This document shows positions 1 through 5,921 of a DNA stretch of 6,092 nucleotides, one piece after another (within the stretch, counting starts at the first letter, position 1; every line of letters begins with the position of its first letter). The stretch comes from Candidatus Dormiibacterota bacterium (GTDB lineage: Bacteria; Chloroflexota; Dormibacteria; UBA8260; Bog-877), in the NCBI GenBank assembly GCA_003133485.1, contig PKXR01000121.1, positions 5,357 to 11,448 of the forward strand, given 5' to 3'. A model generated the notes under the pieces. The model had not been told where the DNA came from, did no database searches, and saw only the letters and a list, made by a program, of their open reading frames with translations. Made by a program: the position numbers and the translations under genes.

Positions 1-1
1 T

Positions 2-346
2 GGGCCCGAGCTGCGCTCCCGAATCGAAGCGCGCTCTGAGCAGCTCATGGCGGACCCGCTCCGTCAGGAAGTTGAATCGCTCCAGTCTCAGGGCTTTTCG
101 GCCGACCTCTTGTCCCGGTCCGCCATCGGGTATTCTGAAGCGGTTGACTGGGCGCGGGGCCACTGCACGCGCGAAGAGGCAGTGGATCGCTTGGTGGCCA
201 GATCCTGGCGGTACGCTAAAGCTCAGTTGACTTGGCTGAGAAGTGAGCCCGACCTGGTCTGGGTCGACGCCGCAGTTAGTCCGGACGAGATGGTTCAGCA
301 ATGCTTGGCTGTTATTCCACGCGGCCCGGCACCGAGGTTGCGATGA
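2..346 (+). CDS. miaA: tRNA dimethylallyltransferase MiaA, C-terminal part (5' truncated by window edge)
   Basis: This is the last 114 residues of MiaA, open from the left edge with no start in the window. MiaA transfers a dimethylallyl group from DMAPP to N6 of A37 in tRNAs that read codons starting with U, in the cytoplasm. The sequence shows the family's C-terminal signature: SAIGYSEA, then a helix with TREEAVDRL, then the tRNA-contacting stretch RSWRYAKAQLTWLRSEPDLVWVD, close to the usual RYAKRQLTWFR...W(L/V)D. The upstream piece PELRSRIEARSEQLM matches the region where family members read L..RI..R...M. The P-loop and catalytic N-terminal half lie outside the window. The stop codon overlaps the hflX start as ATGA, so the two are probably one operon, as in many bacteria. 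Family assignment is confident from the conserved C-terminal block. Confidence 0.93.
   Translation, partial: GPELRSRIEARSEQLMADPLRQEVESLQSQGFSADLLSRSAIGYSEAVDWARGHCTREEAVDRLVARSWRYAKAQLTWLRSEPDLVWVDAAVSPDEMVQQCLAVIPRGPAPRLR
334..337 (+). promoter_or_regulatory. Ribosome binding site deciding the hflX start
   Basis: GAGG lies 5 bases before the ATG at 343, inside the last codons of miaA. It supports 343 as the hflX start over the in-frame ATGs at 301 and 364. The ATG at 343 also forms an ATGA overlap with the miaA stop, which fits translational coupling. Confidence 0.6.
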
Positions 347-1641
347 GAGTTTTCGACGACTCCATGCAGCGCGAGCGGGAACGCGCATTTCTGCTCGGTT
401 GGGCGCCGTCGGAGCGCGACCTCGGCCACGTCGAACTGGAGATGGACGAGCTGGGAGATCTGGCGCGCACTGCCGGAGCGGCGGTCGTCGGATCGGATGT
501 CCAGAAGCGCCCGAAAATTGACCCCACGCTCTTCTTTGGGAAGGGAAAGGTCGCCGAGCTTCTGGCCCTCCGAGAGAGCCTCGATTTTGGACTCCTGCTC
601 ACCAATGACGAGCTGTCTCCGCGACAACAGCGCAACTTGGAGCAGGAGCTAGACATCACGGTCGTCGATCGGACGGGGCTGATCCTCGACATTTTCGCGC
701 AGCACGCCCACTCGCGAGAGGGCCGCATCCAGGTTGAGGTCGCCCAGCTGCAGCACTTGCTGCCGCGCCTCACCGGCACCACTGGACTCTCCCGACTCGG
801 CGGCGGGATCGGAACCAGGGGGCCAGGAGAACAGAAACTCGAGACTGACCGACGTCGGATTCGCAGTCGGCTGCGGGTCTTACAAAAAGATCTGATCCAG
901 CTCCACGAGGAGAGAGCCCTCCACCGGGAGGGACGCCGTCGGCGGCCGTTCCGCACCGCCGCTTTGGTCGGTTACACCAACGCCGGTAAGTCGACTTTGC
1001 TTAACGCCATGACCGCTGGCGGAGCTCTGGCCGAGAATCAGCTTTTCGCGACGCTCGATCCCACTACCCGTTCCGTGCGGTTGCCATTTGGCCAGCCCTG
1101 CCTTCTTGTGGACACGGTGGGTTTCATTCAGAAGCTTCCGCATGAGCTGGTTGCCGCCTTTCATGCCACCTTGGAGGAAGTGGGGGAGGCTGACCTCCTA
1201 GTTCACGTCCTAGATGCAAGCCACGCCGGATCGGAGACCCGGCTCGAGACGGTGCACGCCACCCTGAAGGAGTTGGATCTGGATGACCGACCACTGCTCC
1301 TCGCGATTAACAAAGTGGACCGGTGCTCGCCGGAAAGTCGGATGCGCCTACAGAATTTTCGGCCCGAGTCGTATCTCGGAGTTGTCTTGGTCAGCGGTAC
1401 CTCAGGGGAAGGTCTTGACGAACTTCGAAGTGCGATCGCAGAGGCTCTTTCTCGAGACATGCTGGCGGTCGAGGCCACCATTCCGTACGACAACTGGAAG
1501 GCGCTTTCCCGTTGGCGACGCTACGGAGTCGTGGAGGGTGAGGAGTTCGCGAGCGACGGAGTTCACGTTCGGGGTCGCTTGCCTGAAGCACTCGTGAAGG
1601 GGATGAAGGCAGGAGCGGACGAGGAGGAGCCCGCCGGCTGA
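343..1641 (+). CDS. hflX: GTPase HflX, ribosome-associated
   Basis: HflX is a GTPase that binds the large ribosomal subunit and splits stalled or hibernating 70S ribosomes under heat or antibiotic stress. The 432-residue product has the full family layout. An N-terminal HflX domain (about 14-190) includes DPTLFFGKGKV-like residues near 60-70 and the conserved loop GTRGPGEQKLETDRR at 157-171. The G domain follows: G1 GYTNAGKS (210-217), G2 DPTTRS (239-244), G3 DTVG (257-260), G4 NKVD (323-326) and G5 SGTSGEG (351-357). A short C-terminal domain ends in an acidic tail. All nucleotide-binding motifs are intact and the length is normal. The start at 343 is chosen from the GAGG 5 bases upstream and the ATGA overlap with miaA; 364 is the alternative. 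dapF, which separates miaA and hflX in Mycobacterium, is absent here. The gene ends 10 bp before the convergent lexA stop. Confidence 0.96.
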   Translation: MRVFDDSMQRERERAFLLGWAPSERDLGHVELEMDELGDLARTAGAAVVGSDVQKRPKIDPTLFFGKGKVAELLALRESLDFGLLLTNDELSPRQQRNLEQELDITVVDRTGLILDIFAQHAHSREGRIQVEVAQLQHLLPRLTGTTGLSRLGGGIGTRGPGEQKLETDRRRIRSRLRVLQKDLIQLHEERALHREGRRRRPFRTAALVGYTNAGKSTLLNAMTAGGALAENQLFATLDPTTRSVRLPFGQPCLLVDTVGFIQKLPHELVAAFHATLEEVGEADLLVHVLDASHAGSETRLETVHATLKELDLDDRPLLLAINKVDRCSPESRMRLQNFRPESYLGVVLVSGTSGEGLDELRSAIAEALSRDMLAVEATIPYDNWKALSRWRRYGVVEGEEFASDGVHVRGRLPEALVKGMKAGADEEEPAG

Positions 1642-1651
1642 GCGACCGCGC

Positions 1652-2290
1652 TTACTGCCGGAGTACTCGGATCACGGCCACCACCTTTCCCTCAACGTGG
1701 GCGTCGTCCACGATCAGGGGAGTAAACGCATCGTTGGATGGCTGGAGCCGGATATGTCCGCTCTCTCGGTAGAAGCGTTTGACGGTGACTTCACTTTCGC
1801 CGGTGTCCGCGCTTTCCAAGCGCACCACGGTAACGGTCCCGTTAGGAACGTCACTCCCTGGCTTGACCACGACCAAGTCCCCATCGAATATGCCGTCGCC
1901 GCGCATACTCTCGCCTCGGACTCGAAGTAGAAAAGAGTCGTCGCCACCCGCGATCTCGGGCCCGATCGCTAGGTGCTCCTCAATGTTTTGCTCGGCCAGG
2001 AGCGGAGCGCCTGCGGCCACCTGACCTACTAAGGGCAGCCAATAGGCATCGGTCGGATGATTCGCAGGAACTGTGAAGTCAGTGAGCAGGACCGTGCGTG
2101 ACTTGGTTGGGTCACGATGGATCAAGCCCTTCCGCTCCAGAACATTCAAGTGGTTTTGCACAGTGGAGCTGGAACTGAGTCCGACTGCCCGACCAATTTC
2201 ACGGACCGATGGTGGATAGCCACCGTCCAGGCTCCGCGATCGCAGGTAGTCGACGATTTCCTGTTGCCGAGGATGGAGACCTTCGGACAT
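1652..2290 (-). CDS. lexA: SOS-response transcriptional repressor LexA (self-cleaving)
   Basis: LexA represses DNA-damage genes and inactivates itself when RecA filaments stimulate its autoproteolysis (S24 family). The 212-residue product has an N-terminal winged helix-turn-helix (about 1-70; PPSVREIGRAVGLSSSSTVQNHLNVLERKGLI), a linker, and the peptidase/dimerisation domain. The cleavage site is Ala93-Gly94 in VAAGAP, the nucleophile is Ser128 in RGESM, and the general base is Lys171 in VTVKRFY. All three are in the expected order and spacing, so the protein should be functional. The start is well supported by AAAGGAG 7 bases upstream. lexA is divergent from a LysM cell-division-suppressor gene, as lexA/yneA are in Bacillus and lexA/Rv2719c in Mycobacterium. 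A candidate promoter with an imperfect LexA box lies upstream, which suggests autoregulation. Confidence 0.97.
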   Translation of the reverse strand: MSEGLHPRQQEIVDYLRSRSLDGGYPPSVREIGRAVGLSSSSTVQNHLNVLERKGLIHRDPTKSRTVLLTDFTVPANHPTDAYWLPLVGQVAAGAPLLAEQNIEEHLAIGPEIAGGDDSFLLRVRGESMRGDGIFDGDLVVVKPGSDVPNGTVTVVRLESADTGESEVTVKRFYRESGHIRLQPSNDAFTPLIVDDAHVEGKVVAVIRVLRQ

Positions 2291-2297
2291 CTAGCAG

Positions 2298-2304
2298 CTC
2301 CTTT
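2298..2304 (-). promoter_or_regulatory. Ribosome binding site of lexA
   Basis: On the minus strand AAAGGAG sits 7 bases before the lexA ATG (2288-2290). It is a strong Shine-Dalgarno match and fixes the lexA start. By contrast, the divergent LysM gene has no such site. Confidence 0.8.
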
Positions 2305-2336
2305 CCAAGGCGCCTACCGGCCAGCGGCGGAACCCA

Positions 2337-2348
2337 GAACAAATGATC
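2337..2348 (-). promoter_or_regulatory. Candidate LexA box (imperfect) for lexA autoregulation
   Basis: The plus strand reads GAAC-AAAT-GATC, which matches the GAAC-N4-GTTC LexA box at 7 of 8 fixed positions. It lies directly at the predicted start of transcription from the candidate lexA promoter at 2356-2384, where a bound repressor would block initiation. A single 7/8 match can arise by chance, so the call rests mainly on its position; LexA autoregulation is the rule in this family. Confidence 0.45.
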
Positions 2349-2355
2349 GCTGCCG

Positions 2356-2384
2356 ATGGTAGCACCGATAGCCTCGCTGTGCAA
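2356..2384 (-). promoter_or_regulatory. Candidate lexA promoter
   Basis: Read on the minus strand, TTGCAC (2384-2379) is followed after 17 bases by TACCAT (2361-2356). Each matches 4-5 of 6 positions of TTGACA and TATAAT. Transcription would start near 2349, giving a leader of about 60 bases that contains the AAAGGAG site of lexA. No better minus-strand promoter was seen between 2291 and 2571. Prediction only. Confidence 0.4.
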
Positions 2385-2534
2385 ACGGCTGTTCGCCGGA
2401 CTAGGCCCGCGGCGAGGTAGGCAGAGCATCGAGATGAGTCCAGTACTCACTCGCTTCGTCGTCGGTAGGCACAGACCTTTCTCCGAACCTCGCCGCGCGG
2501 CCTCTTTGCGGACGTTCGATCGATCTGAAGGACC

Positions 2535-2563
2535 TTGACAAACGAACAAGTGTTCCCTACACT
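2535..2563 (+). promoter_or_regulatory. Promoter of the LysM division-suppressor gene
   Basis: A perfect -35 TTGACA (2535-2540) is followed after exactly 17 bases by TACACT (2558-2563), which fits the actinobacterial -10 pattern TANNNT. Transcription would begin near 2570-2572, at the A of the ATG at 2572, so the mRNA is probably leaderless. One LexA box lies entirely inside the spacer and a second covers the start site, which would give tight LexA repression. Confidence 0.75.
2543..2556 (+). promoter_or_regulatory. LexA (SOS) box 1
   Basis: The sequence CGAAC-AAGT-GTTCC is a full match to the Gram-positive/actinobacterial SOS consensus CGAACRNRYGTTYC. It occupies the spacer between the -35 and -10 elements of the LysM gene promoter, so bound LexA would exclude RNA polymerase. 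The palindrome is orientation-free; the target gene is inferred from the promoter it sits in. Confidence 0.9.
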
Positions 2564-2564
2564 A

Positions 2565-2578
2565 CGAACCGATGTTCC
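2565..2578 (+). promoter_or_regulatory. LexA (SOS) box 2, overlapping the start codon
   Basis: The sequence CGAAC-CGAT-GTTCC keeps both GAAC and GTTC arms and departs from CGAACRNRYGTTYC at one position only. Its centre is 22 bp from that of box 1, about two helical turns, so two LexA dimers would lie on the same face of the DNA. The ATG of the LysM gene (2572-2574) is inside the box, so part of this operator is also coding sequence. Confidence 0.85.
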
Positions 2579-2907
2579 CGCAGAGTCAGGCCCAAGACCA
2601 CCGGATCACCAGGGGTCCCGCGCGACGCTCGGATAGGCGGGCCGCGCGAAGTCGTTGGGGACTTCTGGTGAAGCTGGCTTTGCTGACCTTGCTAGTCGGA
2701 GCCGTAATGACTCAGGTGGTCCTCGGGACTGCTGGCTCTCGGGGACCGTCCGTGGTAGTTCAGCCTGGACAGACTCTATGGGGGATCGCCAGCACGCACT
2801 ATCCGCAGTCCGACCCGAGGGTCGCGATCGCCGCCATCGAGTCCGCGAACCACATTGACGGCCCTGGCATTACGCCCGGCGAGCGACTGCTGATGCCTCC
2901 CGTCTGA
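2572..2907 (+). CDS. LysM-domain membrane protein, probable SOS cell-division suppressor (YneA/DivS/Rv2719c-like)
   Basis: The 111-residue product has a basic N-terminal cytoplasmic segment (1-28, rich in Arg), one membrane helix (about 29-52, WGLLVKLALLTLLVGAVMTQVVLG) and an extracytoplasmic LysM domain (about 61-109) with the typical VVVQPGQTLWGIA start and PGERLLMP end. LysM binds peptidoglycan. Size, topology, position divergent from lexA and SOS control all match YneA of Bacillus and its actinobacterial counterparts, which stop septation during DNA damage; the function here is inferred from that match, since sequence identity in this family is low. No Shine-Dalgarno site precedes the ATG, and the predicted transcript starts at or within about 2 bases of it, so translation is probably leaderless. 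It could instead be a LysM protein with a wall-hydrolysis-related role, but the two LexA boxes argue for a division checkpoint. Confidence 0.85.
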   Translation: MFPQSQAQDHRITRGPARRSDRRAARSRWGLLVKLALLTLLVGAVMTQVVLGTAGSRGPSVVVQPGQTLWGIASTHYPQSDPRVAIAAIESANHIDGPGITPGERLLMPPV

Positions 2908-2955
2908 TCCTCTCACCGGGTACCTTGCCTGTCCGACTCGCTAGGCTTGGTTTTC

Positions 2956-4299
2956 GTGGCGATCTCGAGCACTGCATTTGACCGTATTCGCGCGGTGGTG
3001 GCGGCGGTCCAGAATGAGAGACGGCTGCCAAGCCTGGTGGTAGCCGTGGCCCAGTCTGGACGCCTTCTCCATCCTGTTTCGATCGGTTATGCGGATGTTG
3101 CGTCCGGGCTGCGCGCCGGACCTGACGTGCAGTACCGAATCGGGTCGATCACCAAGACAGTGACGGCCATGGCCGTGATGCAGTTGGTGGCCGAAGGCAA
3201 ACTGGACTTGCGAGGCCCTCTGAAGCAGGGTTGGCCAGGAGCCCCTCACGATGACATTTCACTCGCCGATCTACTGACCCATGGATCGGGTCTCCAACGG
3301 GAGCCGAACGGCTCGGTCTGGGAGACCTTGCGGTTTCCTGCACGAAACGAGCTGGCGGCGACGGCCAACGAGGTCCAGCGCCTGTATCCCCAGGACAGCT
3401 GGTTTCACTACTCGAACCTCGGATTTGCGCTGCTCGGCGAGATGGTCGCCCAGATGAGTGGCACCACCTGGGAGTCGTGGGTTCATGAGCATCTGTTGCA
3501 GCCATTGGAAATGGTGCGCACCACGCCTCTGCCTGACCAGCCAAGCGCTCAAGGGTACTCGGTGAAGCCGTATACGGATGAAGTGGTTGCGGAGCCCGTC
3601 GTGGACTGCCGCGGCCTTGCTGCCGCTGGCCAGCTCTGGAGCACAGCTCAGGACATGTGCCGCTGGTCTGGAGCACTCTCCGGAAGTCGGCCGGACCTTC
3701 TAAATGCCAACACGCTGGCGGAGATGTCAGCGCCTCGCACGATGGAAGACCTCCAACACTGGACTCGAGGGTTTGGCCTACGCCTGATGTTGATGCGGGA
3801 CGGGGACACGGTGTACGTAGGACACACCGGATCGATGCCGGGTTTTCTGGCGGCGGTCTTTTGCCACCCATCGACCCAGCTGGCAGTAGTGGTGTTGACA
3901 AACACGAGTTCAGGGCTCCCGGTAGGGCCATTGGCCGTACAGCTACTCGGCCTAGCTCGCGAAGGGTTCCTAGCCGAGAGCGAGCGGGTCTCAGGGGCAG
4001 CGCCGCCAGAGAGGATCACACCACTCTTGGGAAGGTGGTGGTCCGAGTGGCACGAATGGGTATTTAGGTGGCGCGACGGCAAACTCTTGGCATCTGAGGC
4101 TGAAAAACCACTGGGCGATGCTCTGACCGAATTCGCCGAAATCGCGGAGGACATATTCGTTGCTCTCAACGGAACGGAGCGCGGAGAGCGATTACTGGTA
4201 GTCCGAGGAGTGGGGGAGGATCCCATCGCCGTCAAGAAGCTCTACTGGGCGACGTACCCGTTCACCAGGGCGCCTGAATCGATTGTGGGTTCAGAGTGA
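2956..4299 (+). CDS. Serine hydrolase, beta-lactamase/EstB-type fold
   Basis: The 447-residue product belongs to the large serine hydrolase family that includes class C beta-lactamases, DD-peptidases and EstB-type esterases. Numbered from the GTG at 2956, the active-site SxxK is SITK (Ser64, Lys67), the second motif is YSN (Tyr152-Asn154) and the third, usually KTG, is HTG (His290-Gly292) in GHTGSMPGF, a form common in esterase/peptidase members. Residues after about 340 form a separate Trp- and beta-rich tail (GRWWSEWHEWVFRWRDGKL...LYWATYPFTR). No signal peptide or membrane helix is seen, so a cytoplasmic location is likely and a resistance beta-lactamase unlikely. The substrate is unknown. 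The GTG start is preferred because the upstream in-frame TTG at 2947 has no usable ribosome site; a weak AGG lies 10 bases before the GTG. The gene follows the LysM gene after 48 bp with no terminator, so it could be read from the SOS promoter. Confidence 0.88.
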   Translation: MAISSTAFDRIRAVVAAVQNERRLPSLVVAVAQSGRLLHPVSIGYADVASGLRAGPDVQYRIGSITKTVTAMAVMQLVAEGKLDLRGPLKQGWPGAPHDDISLADLLTHGSGLQREPNGSVWETLRFPARNELAATANEVQRLYPQDSWFHYSNLGFALLGEMVAQMSGTTWESWVHEHLLQPLEMVRTTPLPDQPSAQGYSVKPYTDEVVAEPVVDCRGLAAAGQLWSTAQDMCRWSGALSGSRPDLLNANTLAEMSAPRTMEDLQHWTRGFGLRLMLMRDGDTVYVGHTGSMPGFLAAVFCHPSTQLAVVVLTNTSSGLPVGPLAVQLLGLAREGFLAESERVSGAAPPERITPLLGRWWSEWHEWVFRWRDGKLLASEAEKPLGDALTEFAEIAEDIFVALNGTERGERLLVVRGVGEDPIAVKKLYWATYPFTRAPESIVGSE

Positions 4300-4370
4300 G
4301 AAGTGGCTCGGCAGGCACCATCTGGCGTCGGCCAGCTAGCCGCGGACGGGAGGGCTGACCAGCCTTACCC
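4300..4370. other. Convergent intergenic spacer with a weak hairpin
   Basis: This 71-bp stretch separates the stops of the serine hydrolase gene and mak. It contains one short inverted repeat, CTGGC-GTCG-GCCAG (4322-4335), with no T-run on either side. That is too weak to call an intrinsic terminator. Nothing else is recognisable. Confidence 0.3.
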
Positions 4371-5921
4371 TCATTCGGCCGGTGCGCTCAGCAGCCGGGC
4401 TATTCCTTCCAGCGGAATGGAAACCCACTCCGGTCGGCTGTGCAGCTCGTAGTCAACCTCGTAAAGCGCCTGACTCGCCTGGAGGCACGTGAGCAACAGT
4501 CGGATGGTGCTCTGGTCGCTCGGGAGTAGCCCAGTGCCTCCCATCGTGGCGACGTACTGACCCAGGAAGGCATCTCGTGCCAGACCCGACCACGCTCTAC
4601 CGTATGGCTCGAGGCTGGCGGCGCTGACGTCCGCTGAATCGACCTGCTGGCGCAGGGCGACGGTGGCCGCATAGTCGAAGGAACGCAGCATTCCTCCAAG
4701 GTCCTGGAGTGGAGTGGCTTTTCTGCGCCTGACCGAGATGGGGAGGGAGGGTCGACCCTCGAAGTCAAGGGCGTGCCAGCCAGCGTCGGTCCGCAGAAGT
4801 TGCCCCAAGTGGTAGTCACCATGGATCCGGATGGCGCCTCCAGAAGGCGTCAGTCGGGTCACCCGTTGAGCTAGATCGTGGAGCGCACTCGCATGGACGG
4901 CCAGGGGCTCGAGGCGCGGATCGTGCAGCCCCAAGAGCCTCCTGGTTAGTGACTCCAAGTCGTCCGCGACGATCTGAAGGTCTTCCTCATTTAGGGGGCG
5001 GGTGAGTAGGTCGGGGTCACCCTTCAGGCCCGCCAGGGCGAGGTGCATCTCGGCGGTGAGATTCCCGATCTGGGCAGCCGCGCCCGCGAACGAAGATCCT
5101 TGGCGCTCTACGGCCGTGACGCAGTTCTCTGGCAAGGGCACCGCTCCATCCGCGTCGATCAGGAGGTCGCCGTACAGGTCGCGGAGGGAAGTGAGAGCGA
5201 GCGAGAAGCCGTCGGTTCCGTTGCGCAGATAGGTCTGCGCCACCGCCAGCGAAGTGGTGACATCATCGGAGCGGGCCTCGACCACCCCCAGGGGGCGAGC
5301 GATTCCCTTGAAGCCAGCTCCGTCGAGCGCCTCCAGCAGCTCGACTTCGGGGCTGAGTCCGGGCCAGACTCGGCGGAGCACTTTGATCAACAGGTCATCG
5401 CCGTAGAGCACCGTCGATTGACTCTGGTCCTTGGGAGCCATCTGGTTGGGATCCAAGGAGGCCAGCGAGGGGAGAGGTGGGTGGAGCAATCGGAAGACGA
5501 GCTGTCCAGACTCATCACCCGGGATCGACTGGCTCTCCGATAGGGAGGAGAGGAAGTGCGAAGCCAGGGTGGGGTCGACGAAGGCGTCGTAAATCGCCCA
5601 GTCTGACTTCCCCTCACCGTCAATCGACTCCTCTACTCCGCCCACGCGACGGGACACTGACCGGATCGCCGGCGAGAGATGGCGATCCCAGGGCCGGATA
5701 CCCAACACCATCTGGTAGGTGGAGGCCACGCCGTCCTCGAACTCCACCTTCACCAGCGCGACGACTAGGCCGGGTACGTCGCGGCGGAGCCAGAAGGTTT
5801 GATCCAGGTGGAGCTGTTGCACCCTCCGATGCTTGTCGGCAAACCAGCGCTCCTGGACCAGGCTGCTAACTAGCGCCGCTTCGATCCCATCCAACTCCGC
5901 GAAATGGGGGACCTTGGTCAT
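4371..5921 (-). CDS. mak: Maltokinase (ATP:maltose 1-phosphotransferase), Pep2/Mak
   Basis: Maltokinase phosphorylates maltose with ATP to maltose-1-phosphate, the donor used by GlgE to extend alpha-1,4-glucans in the cytoplasm. The 516-residue protein has the N-terminal cap domain (about 8-125; RWFADKHRRV, then a YDAF segment) and an aminoglycoside-phosphotransferase-like kinase core. Visible core residues are Lys180 in VLYGDDLLIKVLRRVWPG (ATP binding), acidic residues of the following helix (Glu192, Glu194), the catalytic loop HGDYHLGQ with Asp369, and the metal-binding LDFEG with Asp386. The stretch RRRKATPLQDLGGMLRSFDYAA (399-420) is also typical of maltokinases. The length is somewhat longer than the roughly 450 residues of mycobacterial Mak. 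The start is fixed by GGAGG 7 bases upstream and an ATGA overlap with treS. The usual downstream partner glgB is absent. Confidence 0.93.
   Translation of the reverse strand: MTKVPHFAELDGIEAALVSSLVQERWFADKHRRVQQLHLDQTFWLRRDVPGLVVALVKVEFEDGVASTYQMVLGIRPWDRHLSPAIRSVSRRVGGVEESIDGEGKSDWAIYDAFVDPTLASHFLSSLSESQSIPGDESGQLVFRLLHPPLPSLASLDPNQMAPKDQSQSTVLYGDDLLIKVLRRVWPGLSPEVELLEALDGAGFKGIARPLGVVEARSDDVTTSLAVAQTYLRNGTDGFSLALTSLRDLYGDLLIDADGAVPLPENCVTAVERQGSSFAGAAAQIGNLTAEMHLALAGLKGDPDLLTRPLNEEDLQIVADDLESLTRRLLGLHDPRLEPLAVHASALHDLAQRVTRLTPSGGAIRIHGDYHLGQLLRTDAGWHALDFEGRPSLPISVRRRKATPLQDLGGMLRSFDYAATVALRQQVDSADVSAASLEPYGRAWSGLARDAFLGQYVATMGGTGLLPSDQSTIRLLLTCLQASQALYEVDYELHSRPEWVSIPLEGIARLLSAPAE

Noticed and set aside
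312..956. A 214-codon open frame on the minus strand
   Set aside because: It is antisense to hflX, very rich in Arg and Ser, and has no recognisable domain.
2435..2449. Small dyad TGAGT-CCAGT-ACTCA between lexA and the LysM gene
   Set aside because: The 5-bp arms are too short to call an operator, and it is not aligned with either predicted promoter.
2416..2471. Direct repeat GGTAGGCA at 2416-2423 and 2464-2471
   Set aside because: It is only 8 bp, occurs twice 48 bp apart and matches no promoter element or operator I know; chance is likely.
2356..2538. A 60-codon plus-strand open frame in the lexA-LysM intergenic region
   Set aside because: It has no ribosome site, no recognisable motif, runs through the regulatory region and its composition (Arg, Pro) looks like chance.
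3149..3931. A 260-codon open frame on the minus strand
   Set aside because: It lies wholly antisense to the serine hydrolase gene, which carries intact SITK, YSN and HTG motifs. The antisense product is of low complexity in Pro, Ser and Arg, typical of a high-GC shadow frame.
2956..4299. The serine hydrolase as an antibiotic-resistance beta-lactamase
   Set aside because: It has no signal peptide, has HTG instead of KTG, and carries a C-terminal extension; these fit esterase or peptidase members of the family better.
4322..4335. Hairpin CTGGC-GTCG-GCCAG as a terminator between the serine hydrolase gene and mak
   Set aside because: The 5-bp stem has no T-run on either strand, below what is needed for an intrinsic terminator call.
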